Assembly (NCBI RefSeq): GCF_016786355.1
Contig: NZ_JADWYX010000005.1
Location: forward strand, 45,733 to 109,732
Direction of reading: 5' to 3'
Source: Frankia sp. AgB1.9
GTDB lineage: Bacteria; Actinomycetota; Actinomycetes; Frankiales; Frankiaceae
Length of the DNA: 64,000 nt
Position 1 is the first letter of the stretch. Each line of letters starts with the position of its first letter. The translations under genes were made by a program, and so were the position numbers. Of this stretch, positions 54,105-61,738 are shown piece after piece. The notes beneath the pieces are model-generated. The model did not search any database. It saw only the letters and a list, made by a program, of their open reading frames with translations, and had not been told where the DNA came from.

Positions 54105-55547
54105 GTGCCCCATACCTCCCCGATCGACGACCTCCCAGCAGACATCCCCGATCGACGGCCCGCCCCGGCGCCCGCCGCCGGCAGCTCCCTCAGCTTCGCG
54201 ACGGCCGGCGACCGGCACCGGTACCGGATCGTCGGCGGTCAGCCGCTGTTCGGCTCGGTCGAGGTGTCCGGGGCGAAGAACTCGGTGACGAAGCTGCTGG
54301 TCGCCACCCTGCTGACAGACGAGCCCTGCACCCTGGCCCGGGTGCCGCGGATCGTCGAGGTCGACGTCGTGCTCGGCATGCTGGCGGAGCTCGGCGCCGA
54401 GGTGGAGTGGCTGGACGACCACCGGGTCCGGATCCAGACCGCGCGGATCACCGACCCGTCGCTGTCCGAGATGTACTCCGGGGTGAACCGGATCCCGATC
54501 CTGATGATGGGACCGCTGCTGCACCGGGTCGGCGAGGCCGTGGTACCGCTGCCCGGCGGCTGCCGGATCGGCAAGCGCCCGGTCGACTTCCACCTGGCCG
54601 GCCTGCGGGCGATGGGCGCCGAGATCGTCGAGCAGCTTCGCTCGGTCCAGGTCAAGACGCTCGGTCTGCACGGCGCCCACGTCGAGCTGCCGTTCCCGAG
54701 CGTCGGCGCCACCGAGAACCTGCTGCTCGCCGCCGTCCGGGCCAAGGGCACCACGGTGATCTCCAACGCGGCGGTCGAGCCGGAGATCATCGACCTCATC
54801 CTGTTCCTGCAGCAGATGGGCGCGCTCGTCGACGTCGAGGTCGACCGCACGATCGTCGTGCAGGGCGTCGAGCGGCTGCACGGCGCGGACCACACCGCGA
54901 TCCCGGACCGCATCGAGGTCGCCTCGTTCGCCGCCGCCGCTGTCGCGACGAACGGCCGGGTCGACGTCAGGGGCGCGCGCCAGGAGCACGTCGCCACGTT
55001 CCTGAACCACCTGCGCCGGATCGGCGGGGAGTTCCGGGTCACCGACAGCGGGATCACCTTCTACAAGGACCGCGAGCTGACCGCCACGCACGTCCAGACC
55101 GACGTGCACCCCGGGTACATGACCGACTGGCAGCAGCCCCTGGTGGTGCTGCTGACGCAGGCCCAGGGCGCCTCGGTGGTCCACGAGACCATCTACGAGG
55201 ACCGGTTCGGCTACACCCGCCAGCTCAACGCCATGGGCGCGAGCATCGCGCTGTCGACGAACTGCCTGGGCGGCAAGGCCTGCCGGTTCGCCGCCCGGGA
55301 CTTCGAGCACTCCGCGGTCGTGTCAGGGCCGACGCCGCTGGTCGGCGGCGACCTGGAGATCCCCGACCTGCGGGCCGGCTTCGCCTACGTGCTGGCCGCG
55401 CTCGTCGCGGGCGGCGCGAGCGCCATCTCGGGGACCCGCTTCCTCGAGCGCGGCTACGAGGACCCGGTCGGCAAGCTGCGCTCGATCGGCGCCATGATCG
55501 AGACGATTCCGATCGCCGTGCCGCCCACCCAGGCCGCCGGCGTTTAG
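54105..55547 (+). CDS. murA: UDP-N-acetylglucosamine 1-carboxyvinyltransferase (MurA family)
   Basis: First committed enzyme of peptidoglycan synthesis. The 480-residue protein starts at a GTG with AGGAGG 6 bases upstream. About 40 Pro/Asp-rich residues precede the EPSP-synthase-like fold, which begins RIVGGQPLFGSVEVSGAKNS with the catalytic lysine-asparagine. The active-site cysteine is present in LPGGCRIGKRPVDFHL, so it would be fosfomycin-sensitive by family rule. Other marks are GATENLLLAAVRAKGTTVI and DLRAGFAYVLAALVAGG. Some segments (HPGYMTDWQQPL) fit. Whether it is the only MurA of the genome is unknown. It ends overlapping the convergent gpsA. Confidence 0.93.
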   Translation: MPHTSPIDDLPADIPDRRPAPAPAAGSSLSFATAGDRHRYRIVGGQPLFGSVEVSGAKNSVTKLLVATLLTDEPCTLARVPRIVEVDVVLGMLAELGAEVEWLDDHRVRIQTARITDPSLSEMYSGVNRIPILMMGPLLHRVGEAVVPLPGGCRIGKRPVDFHLAGLRAMGAEIVEQLRSVQVKTLGLHGAHVELPFPSVGATENLLLAAVRAKGTTVISNAAVEPEIIDLILFLQQMGALVDVEVDRTIVVQGVERLHGADHTAIPDRIEVASFAAAAVATNGRVDVRGARQEHVATFLNHLRRIGGEFRVTDSGITFYKDRELTATHVQTDVHPGYMTDWQQPLVVLLTQAQGASVVHETIYEDRFGYTRQLNAMGASIALSTNCLGGKACRFAARDFEHSAVVSGPTPLVGGDLEIPDLRAGFAYVLAALVAGGASAISGTRFLERGYEDPVGKLRSIGAMIETIPIAVPPTQAAGV

Positions 55548-56674
55548 GAGGGCGGAACGGGCGCGACCGCGTGGAACTCGGGGCCAGGCTCGCGGCTCAT
55601 GAGTTCCTTGACCGCCTCCAGCGGAGGCAGGCCCTCGTACAGCACCCGTTCCACCTGCCGGCTGATCGGCATGTGCACGCCCAGGCCGTCCGCCAGCGCG
55701 AGCAGCGGCCGGCAGGACCGGACGCCCTCGGCGACCTGGCGCTGCTCGGCCAGCACCGCGTCGAGGGTCATCCCCCGGCCGAGCTTCTCGCCGAAGGTCC
55801 GGTTGCGCGACCGCGGCGAGGCACAGGTGGCGACCAGGTCGCCGAGCCCGGCGAGGCCGGCCAGCGTGCGCGGGTCCGCGCCCATCGCCACGGCGAACCG
55901 GGTCGTCTCGGCCAGGCCGCGGGTGATCAGTGAGGCGAGGCTGTTCAGCCCGAACCCCAGGCCCTCCAGCATCCCGGCGGCGAGCGCGATGACGTTCTTC
56001 ACCGCGCCGCCCAGCTCACAGCCGACGACGTCGGCGTTCGTGTACGGCCGAAGGTAGGGCGTCCAGCACGCGGCCTGCACCTGCGCCGCGGTCGCGGACG
56101 AGGCGCTCGCCACCACGGTCGCCGCCGGGTCCTCGGCGGCGATCTCGCCGGCCAGGTTCGGCCCGCTGACCACGGCGATCCGGTCCGCGCCGACGCCGGC
56201 CACCTCGCCGATCACCTCGCTCATCCGCCGGCAGGTGCCGTCCTCGACGCCCTTCATGAGGCTGACGTAGACGGCCGACGGCTCGACGAGGGGTGCCCAC
56301 GCGGCCAGGGCGGCGCGCAGCCTCTGTGAGGGCACGGCGAGAACCACCAGGCCGGCGCCGGCGAGCGCCTCGGCGGGGTGGTGGGTCGCCCGGACGAGAT
56401 CTGGTAACCGGATGCCGGGCAGGTACCGCGGGTTGCGGTGCTCGGCGTTGATGGCCGTCGCGAGCGCCTCGTCCCGGGTGACCAGGGTCACCCGACGGCC
56501 CGCGTCCGCGAGAATCTTCGCGAACACGGTGCCCCACGACCCGGCGGTGAGCACGGCGGCCGTCAGCACCGGACCGTCCGTGAGCCCGCGCTGTCTCACG
56601 GGGAATTCGGCGCTCCCGGCGTCGGGGTGCGGCCACGACGGGAAAGGCGCACTGTCATTGCCGTTCGTCGTCAT
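55544..56674 (-). CDS. gpsA: Glycerol-3-phosphate dehydrogenase [NAD(P)+]
   Basis: Makes sn-glycerol 3-phosphate for phospholipids. The 376-residue protein has about 35 extra N-terminal residues, then the NAD site AAVLTAGSWGTVFAKILADAG; the normal first Gly of GAGSWG is threonine. The substrate region VVSGPNLAGEIA, the catalytic lysine in ELGGAVKNVIALAAGM and GLGDLVATCASPRSRNRTFG are intact. It converges with murA with a 4-base overlap of the stop codons. In other actinobacteria gpsA lies with cofC and ddl, as here. Confidence 0.94.
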   Translation of the reverse strand: MTTNGNDSAPFPSWPHPDAGSAEFPVRQRGLTDGPVLTAAVLTAGSWGTVFAKILADAGRRVTLVTRDEALATAINAEHRNPRYLPGIRLPDLVRATHHPAEALAGAGLVVLAVPSQRLRAALAAWAPLVEPSAVYVSLMKGVEDGTCRRMSEVIGEVAGVGADRIAVVSGPNLAGEIAAEDPAATVVASASSATAAQVQAACWTPYLRPYTNADVVGCELGGAVKNVIALAAGMLEGLGFGLNSLASLITRGLAETTRFAVAMGADPRTLAGLAGLGDLVATCASPRSRNRTFGEKLGRGMTLDAVLAEQRQVAEGVRSCRPLLALADGLGVHMPISRQVERVLYEGLPPLEAVKELMSREPGPEFHAVAPVPPS

Positions 56675-56909
56675 GCCGCCGCAGTCTCACCCACTCGTCA
56701 CCCGGCCGTCGACCATCCCTGCTGGTGGCCGTGGCGCCGACGCTATGTCAACGAGGCGGCCCGGACGTCGGTGCCACCACCGGCGTCACTGTGGCACGTT
56801 CGGCCGGTCGCCCGCCGGCCTGGCCGGCGTCGAGCGTCGCCGCCGCGACCGGCCCACCGGACAAGCCCGCGCCGCCCATCTGGACCAGCGGTTGCCCTAT
56901 CGTCGGGAC

Positions 56910-57599
56910 GTGGCGGCCGGGCGACCCGAGGGATGGATCGTGGTGCTGCCGTTGAAGCGGCTCGGCGCGGCCAAGAGCCGCCTCGAGCATCCGGACCGGG
57001 CGGCGCTCGCGCTCGCGATGGCGACCGACACTGCCGCGGCGGCCGCCGCGGCCGGGCCCGCCCTGGTCGCCGGCGTCCTGCTCGTCACCAACGACCCCGT
57101 GGCGAGCGCTGCCATCACCGGTGACGGCCGCGCGCACCCGGACGACCGCCCGACGCCGGTCGTCGCCATCCCCGACCTGCCCGACCGCGGGCTGAACCCG
57201 GCGCTGCGGCATGGCGCCCGGGTCGTCGCCCGCCGCTGGCCCGAGCACGGCGTCGCCGCGCTGTCCGCCGACCTGGCCGCGCTGCGCCCCGGCGAGCTTC
57301 GGGCCGCGCTGCTGGCCGCGCCGGCGGCGGGCCGGGCCGTGCTCGCCGACGCGGCCGGCACGGGCACCGTCCTGCTGTGCGCGGCGCCCGGCGGCCCGCT
57401 GCTGCCCTATTTCGGCGTCGGCAGCCACGCACGCCACGTCCGGTCCGGCGCGTTCGACCTGACCGGACCACTCGCGGCCGCGGTCCCGGGCCTGCGCCGC
57501 GACGTCGACACGGTGGCCGACCTGGCCGCGGCCCGGCTGCTCGGCGTCGGCCCCGCCACCCGGGCGGTCCTCGCCAGCACCGCCGCGAACGCCGGCTGA
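56910..57599 (+). CDS. cofC: 2-phospho-L-lactate guanylyltransferase CofC
   Basis: Activates the phosphorylated three-carbon unit with a nucleotide in coenzyme F420 synthesis (in actinobacteria the substrate is probably phosphoenolpyruvate, FbiD-type). From the GTG at 56910 the protein has 229 residues with WIVVLPLKRLGAAKSRLEHP near the start, LVTNDPVASAAI, GLNPALRHGARVV, ALSADLAALRPGEL and the late VGSHARHVRSGA segment. The open frame extends far upstream, but those residues are not family-like. gpsA is divergent; a cyclase-family gene follows 8 bases after the stop. Confidence 0.9.
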   Translation: MAAGRPEGWIVVLPLKRLGAAKSRLEHPDRAALALAMATDTAAAAAAAGPALVAGVLLVTNDPVASAAITGDGRAHPDDRPTPVVAIPDLPDRGLNPALRHGARVVARRWPEHGVAALSADLAALRPGELRAALLAAPAAGRAVLADAAGTGTVLLCAAPGGPLLPYFGVGSHARHVRSGAFDLTGPLAAAVPGLRRDVDTVADLAAARLLGVGPATRAVLASTAANAG

Positions 57600-57607
57600 C
57601 GGGCGCC

Positions 57608-58450
57608 GTGTCCGAGGCCTCCCGACGGCCGTGGCCGGTGGCGCCGGTGCGGCCCGTACTGCTGTCCCACGTCCACGACCCCGCGACCACGCCGGTCTTT
57701 CCTGGCGACCCGCCGTTCACGATGACGCGGGCGGCCACGATCGAGGCGGACGGCTACTACCTGCTGCGGGTGAGCTCCGGTGAGCACACAGGAACGCACT
57801 GGGGCGCGCCGGCGCACTTCGACCCGGCCGGCCTGCGGGCGGACCAGCTGGACGCCGACGACCTGTTCCGGCCCGCCGTCCGGCTCGACGTCCGGGCCGC
57901 GGTGGCGCACGACCCGGACTACCAGGTCCGGGTCGCCGACCTGGCCGCGTTCGAGGCAGCGCACGGGCCGATCCCGGCCGAGGCCGCTGTGCTGGCCTGG
58001 ACCGGCTGGTCGGACCGCTGGGGCACGCCGGCCTACCCGAACCTCGACACGCGGGGCCGCATCCACCAGCCGGGATTCGCCCTGGCCGCCGTGGAGTGGC
58101 TGGTCGAGAACGGCCGGCTGGGCCGGCGCGGCGCGCTGGGCACCGACACCTTCGGCCCGGACCCGGGGCTGGACACCGGCTACGCCGTCTCGCGCCTGCT
58201 CTACCGGGAGCGCCGGATCTCGCTGGAGAACCTGACCAACCTCGGGGCGCTGCCGCCGACGGGCGCCTGGGTGCTCGCCGGAGGCACCCGCAACCGCGCG
58301 GGCTCCGGCTCCCCGGCGACCGTCTACGGCCTCCTGCCGGCCTCCGACGTCTCCGGGCCACCGACGACCGTCGCCGGAGCACCGACGACCGCCGTGGAGC
58401 GCAGCAGCGGGCCGAGCGCGGCCAGCGGGGCGGGACGGGCGAACAGGTAG
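57608..58450 (+). CDS. Cyclase/kynurenine-formamidase-like family protein
   Basis: A 280-residue member of the metal-dependent cyclase family (polyketide cyclase and kynurenine formamidase types). The metal motif normally H-x-G-T-H-x-D-x-P-x-H appears as EHTGTHWGAPAHFDP, with glycine at the aspartate. The later GTDTFGPDPG and NLTNLGALPPTGAWVLAG segments match the family. The true domain ends near residue 240; the remaining 40 residues run 127 bases into the convergent EAL gene and may be a read-through tail. Start is GTG 8 bases after cofC, with no clear ribosome site. Substrate unknown. Confidence 0.85.
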   Translation: MSEASRRPWPVAPVRPVLLSHVHDPATTPVFPGDPPFTMTRAATIEADGYYLLRVSSGEHTGTHWGAPAHFDPAGLRADQLDADDLFRPAVRLDVRAAVAHDPDYQVRVADLAAFEAAHGPIPAEAAVLAWTGWSDRWGTPAYPNLDTRGRIHQPGFALAAVEWLVENGRLGRRGALGTDTFGPDPGLDTGYAVSRLLYRERRISLENLTNLGALPPTGAWVLAGGTRNRAGSGSPATVYGLLPASDVSGPPTTVAGAPTTAVERSSGPSAASGAGRANR

Positions 58451-60018
58451 CCCTGCCCGAGCTCGCAGCCCAGCAGCGCGAGGTCGGCTCGCTGGGCCCG
58501 CCGTTCGATCCCCTCGGCGACCACCACCGCGCCGAGCGACCGGGCCACGGTGATCACCGACCGGCCGAGCCGAGCCTCCCGGCCCGGCCCGAGCGGGTTC
58601 TCGATCAGGCCACGGTCCAGCTTGACGATGTTGACCGGTAGCTGGTGCAGGGCCGCCAGCGTGGTGTGACCGGCGCCGACGTCGTCCATCGCGACCGACG
58701 CCCCCAGGGCGCGGACCGCCTCCAGCACCCGGGCGGCCGCGCCGAGGTCGTGGATCCGGGCCGTCTCGGTGATCTCGATGACCAGCCGGGCCGGGTCCAG
58801 CCCGCTGACCTCGAGCGCCTGGCGGAACGTGTCCGCGAGCGTCGGGTCGGACAGCCGGCTGGCCGAGATGTTGACGTGCAGCCGCGGCGCCCCCTCGCCG
58901 GCCCCGCCGGGCATCCCGGCGGCCACCTCGGCGCAGGCCCGGCCGAGCACGAACCCGTCGAGCGCCGCGACCAGCCCGCCGTCCTCGGCGGCGGCGACGA
59001 AGGTCAGCGGCGGCACCGGGCCGTGGCCAGGCTCGGTCCAGCGAGCGAGCGCCTCCAGCGCCACGACCACACCGTCGCTCAGGCGCACGATCGGCTGGTA
59101 GTGCACGTCGAAGCCGGCGACGTCCCAGCCCTGGCGACTGGCGGTCACGAGCGAGGCCGCGAGCCGTGCCTCCAGGCTGCGGCCCTCGCCCACCCCTAGC
59201 GGCGCCCCGGCCGCCACCGCGGCCCTGGCGGCCGGGCCCGAGATGGTCTGGGTGAGGACGGACGCCCTGCTCCGCTCACGCGGGCCGTGGACGCCGTGGC
59301 GACGCCGGACCAGGCCCACGCCGGTCTCACCGCCCAGGGCGGCCCGCGCGGGGCCGTTGAGGCCGCTCAGGTCCACCACGAGCGGAACCGACCGCGGGAG
59401 CGTGGCCAGCGCCAGGGCGGCCAGCAGCGGTGCGGCCAGCGCCCCGGCCGCCACCGCCGCGCGGGCCGACGCGACCGTCGGCGTCGGGCCGAGGCCGACG
59501 CGGGCCAGCTGGGTGAGGGTCCAGGCGGCCAGCACCACGGTCAGCCGGCCGAGCCGGACCCGTTCGCTCGCGGACGCCTGCCACAGCGACCAGCCGGCCA
59601 CCCCGGTCGCGGCCACCCCGGCGCCGGTCGCGCCGGCCTCGACGACCGTCACCCCGCCGTCGTCGGTGAGCAGCTGGGCCATCCCGGCGACGAGCGCGGC
59701 GACCAGCGGCACCAGCGCGGCCGATCGGGCCGGCGTCGACGGCACCGGCAGCCGCACCGTCGAGGGCAGCCCGACCGCCGCCGGCAGCGCGGACGGAGCG
59801 GCCGGGCGCAGCGCCCGGGCTCGGAACAACGGCGCCGCCGGAGGGCCCAGGGGCAGGTCGGCGCCGAGCGCCCCGGTCATCCTCGCCCCCAGCGACACTG
59901 CGGCCGTCGACCCGGACGGCAGCACCGAGCCCAGCGGGACCCCCGCCATCGCAGCAGGGTCCAAGGCATCAGGGTCCAGGGCATCGATGTGTGTCACGGC
60001 CTGAGCCGCCCCTCTCAT
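58324..60018 (-). CDS. Membrane-associated EAL-domain protein (c-di-GMP phosphodiesterase family)
   Basis: About 564 residues from the ATG at 60018 (60105 and a GTG at 59997 are alternatives). The N-terminal half contains a Pro/Ala-rich lead, then about four hydrophobic helices (LVPLVAALVAGMAQLL, LTVVLAAWTLTQLARVGL, ALAAPLLAALALATL). The C-terminal EAL domain retains ALEALARW, LHVNISASRL, VIEITETARI, SVAMDDVGAGHTTL, VNIVKLDRGLI, VVAEGIERRAQ and GQGYLFARP, so most catalytic ligands are present although DDFG-T is DDVG-A. No GGDEF domain precedes it. Hydrolysis of cyclic di-GMP in response to a membrane signal is inferred. Confidence 0.85.
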   Translation of the reverse strand: MRGAAQAVTHIDALDPDALDPAAMAGVPLGSVLPSGSTAAVSLGARMTGALGADLPLGPPAAPLFRARALRPAAPSALPAAVGLPSTVRLPVPSTPARSAALVPLVAALVAGMAQLLTDDGGVTVVEAGATGAGVAATGVAGWSLWQASASERVRLGRLTVVLAAWTLTQLARVGLGPTPTVASARAAVAAGALAAPLLAALALATLPRSVPLVVDLSGLNGPARAALGGETGVGLVRRRHGVHGPRERSRASVLTQTISGPAARAAVAAGAPLGVGEGRSLEARLAASLVTASRQGWDVAGFDVHYQPIVRLSDGVVVALEALARWTEPGHGPVPPLTFVAAAEDGGLVAALDGFVLGRACAEVAAGMPGGAGEGAPRLHVNISASRLSDPTLADTFRQALEVSGLDPARLVIEITETARIHDLGAAARVLEAVRALGASVAMDDVGAGHTTLAALHQLPVNIVKLDRGLIENPLGPGREARLGRSVITVARSLGAVVVAEGIERRAQRADLALLGCELGQGYLFARPAPLAALGPLLRSTAVVGAPATVVGGPETSEAGRRP

Positions 60019-60371
60019 CCCGCACCCGTCGACCGGGCGGCCACCGCCGGCCGGCGGTGACAGCCCCGCCTGCGCGCCGCCCCCCGCGGCTGTGCCGGCG
60101 GCCACCGGCTGGGTGCCCTGCCCCGCCTACCAGGGCAGGGGTGCGTGGCGACGGCGATGCCGATCGTGCATTCGCGCCATCAACCTTCGACACGCACCGT
60201 ATCTGTGTCGTCACTGCGCACCGTATCGGGTAACGAATGAATCGCAACCAGTCGCCGAAGTGACGATCAGCCAGACGATCCCGCCCCGCCTTGCCAGGCC
60301 GGCATGACCCAGATCGTCGGGACGGCGTGTCGCGGGCCGCCCCGGCGTGTCGCGCGGACCGGGGAAGTGCC
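60019..60371. other. Spacer upstream of the EAL gene
   Basis: A 353-base gap between the transglutaminase-like gene and the EAL gene, both on the minus strand. It holds the direct repeat at 60193-60227. The stretch 60180-60250 is AT-richer than the rest and is the best place for the EAL promoter. No gene is seen. Confidence 0.55.
60193..60227 (-). promoter_or_regulatory. Direct repeat GATACGGTGCG upstream of EAL gene
   Basis: On the minus strand GATACGGTGCG occurs twice with start points exactly 24 bases apart (60217-60227 and 60193-60203), about 175-210 bases before the EAL start. It could be a paired regulator site or a repeated promoter element. Assignment is tentative. Confidence 0.4.
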
Positions 60372-61388
60372 CTAGCCCTCGAGGCCGACGATCTCGACGC
60401 GCTGGCTCGCGGCGAGCAGGCCGCGACCGCTGCCCCGGTAGACGCCCGAGGTGGGCATGACGTCGTGGTAGTCCCGGCCGGTGGCGATCGTCACGTACCG
60501 CCGGTCGGCGAGCCGGTTGTGGCACGGGTCGAGCGCGACGGCCGCGGCCCCCGCGCCGCCGGCCGTGCCGGGCCCGCTCGGCCCGCGGGACCGGCCGGGC
60601 GCGGGTGGCGCCCAGCCGTCGGGCAGGACCACCTCGACCCAGGCATGCGACGCCCCGTCGCCGACGAGGTGGCCCAGCACGTACCGCGCCGGCAGCCCGG
60701 CCGCCCGGCACAGCGCGATCATCACGTGCGCCTGGTCCTGGCAGACTCCGGCGCCGCCGGCCACCGCCTGCGCCGCGGTCGTCCCGACCGTGGTCGAGCC
60801 CGGCAGGTAGGCGATGTTCTCGAACACCCAGGCACAGCACCGGCGCGCGGTCGTCAGCGGGTCCGGGCCGGTGAGCCGGCTGGCGACGGCGAGCAACGTC
60901 TCGTCCGGGGCCGTGAGCGCCGTCGCCGCCAGCATCCGCCGGCCGGTCAGGGCACTCGCTGTCAGCGCGGGCCAGGTGACGGCCGGCCCCCGTTCGACGA
61001 TCGCGGCCGCCTCGAAGTCGAGCACGCCGGGTACCTCGTCGAGCGTCACGGTCGCGGCCCGCAGTCCGTCGGGCCCGCGTTCCCAGCTGACCCGGGCCGC
61101 CGGCGCCGAGACGGTCAGCTCGCCGTGCCGGGAGGTCTGGTCGCCATGCCGGTTCGGTGGCAGCACCACCAGCCGGTGCACGAGGTCATGGGCCGGCCCG
61201 TCGTAGGTGTAGCGCAGCCGCTGGCGGATTCGGTAGGTCACCAGGCTCGCGGCCGAGAGCCGCGCCTCGTCGACGGCCAGCGGCTCGGCGTCCCAGAGCG
61301 CGGCCGTGGCCGCGACGGCCGACGCGGTGGCCGTGGGCGGGGCGGCGGTCGCCAGGGCTGGGCGCGGCCGGGGCAGCAGGTCCTGCAC
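60372..61388 (-). CDS. Transglutaminase-like domain protein
   Basis: A 338-residue protein of the bacterial transglutaminase-like family. The N-terminal part (YRIRQRLRYTYDGPAHDLVHRL) is the beta-sandwich domain that normally precedes the core. The cysteine-protease-like triad is complete: Cys in AGVCQDQAHVMIALCRAAG, His in ASHAWVEVVLPDG and Asp in AVALDPCHNR. A Pro/Gly/Ala insert lies between His and Asp. No signal peptide is seen, so it is cytoplasmic. Proteins of this type often occur with alpha-E and ATP-grasp partners, which are absent here. Substrate unknown. Confidence 0.9.
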   Translation of the reverse strand: MQDLLPRPRPALATAAPPTATASAVAATAALWDAEPLAVDEARLSAASLVTYRIRQRLRYTYDGPAHDLVHRLVVLPPNRHGDQTSRHGELTVSAPAARVSWERGPDGLRAATVTLDEVPGVLDFEAAAIVERGPAVTWPALTASALTGRRMLAATALTAPDETLLAVASRLTGPDPLTTARRCCAWVFENIAYLPGSTTVGTTAAQAVAGGAGVCQDQAHVMIALCRAAGLPARYVLGHLVGDGASHAWVEVVLPDGWAPPAPGRSRGPSGPGTAGGAGAAAVALDPCHNRLADRRYVTIATGRDYHDVMPTSGVYRGSGRGLLAASQRVEIVGLEG

Positions 61389-61738
61389 GGCTGACGCACC
61401 AGTCCCTTCGGTCGACGCCGGGCCCGGGATCGCGGCGGACGGCCCGCTCGCCCCGAGACACGGCCAGGCGACGCCGACCAGCCGAGAAAGAGACCCCCAC
61501 CGCGCGGGTAACCCGCCAGCAGACGATCGTCCGCCAGTGGTGTTTCCCGGGCGTTAACGGACCTTATCGCCACCGTCCAACACCCGGCCCCCGCCTGGCC
61601 CACCCGTCCAGCCGCGTGCCCGGCCGGGCCGGCCGCCGACGTGGGCGACATAGGCGGATTGGCGCCGAAAAGCGTGACGACCGCTACCGGTCATCGGGAT
61701 AGGCTGCCGCGTTCACCTCAGGCTGGCACCATCGCTGC
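61389..61738. other. Divergent spacer transglutaminase / ppk
   Basis: A 350-base region. Close to ppk lies a TAGGCT and a GTTCACC (listed separately). The rest shows no gene or repeat. Promoters for both directions are expected. Confidence 0.5.
61700..61717 (+). promoter_or_regulatory. ppk: Possible -10 box and Pho-type half site before ppk
   Basis: TAGGCT (61700-61705) lies 34 bases before the ppk ATG and resembles a -10 box; the -35 region is poor. GTTCACC (61711-61717) matches the repeat unit of the actinobacterial PhoP box, but only one clear unit is present, and it would lie near the transcript start. ppk is a known PhoP target in Streptomyces; regulation here is inference. Confidence 0.35.
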
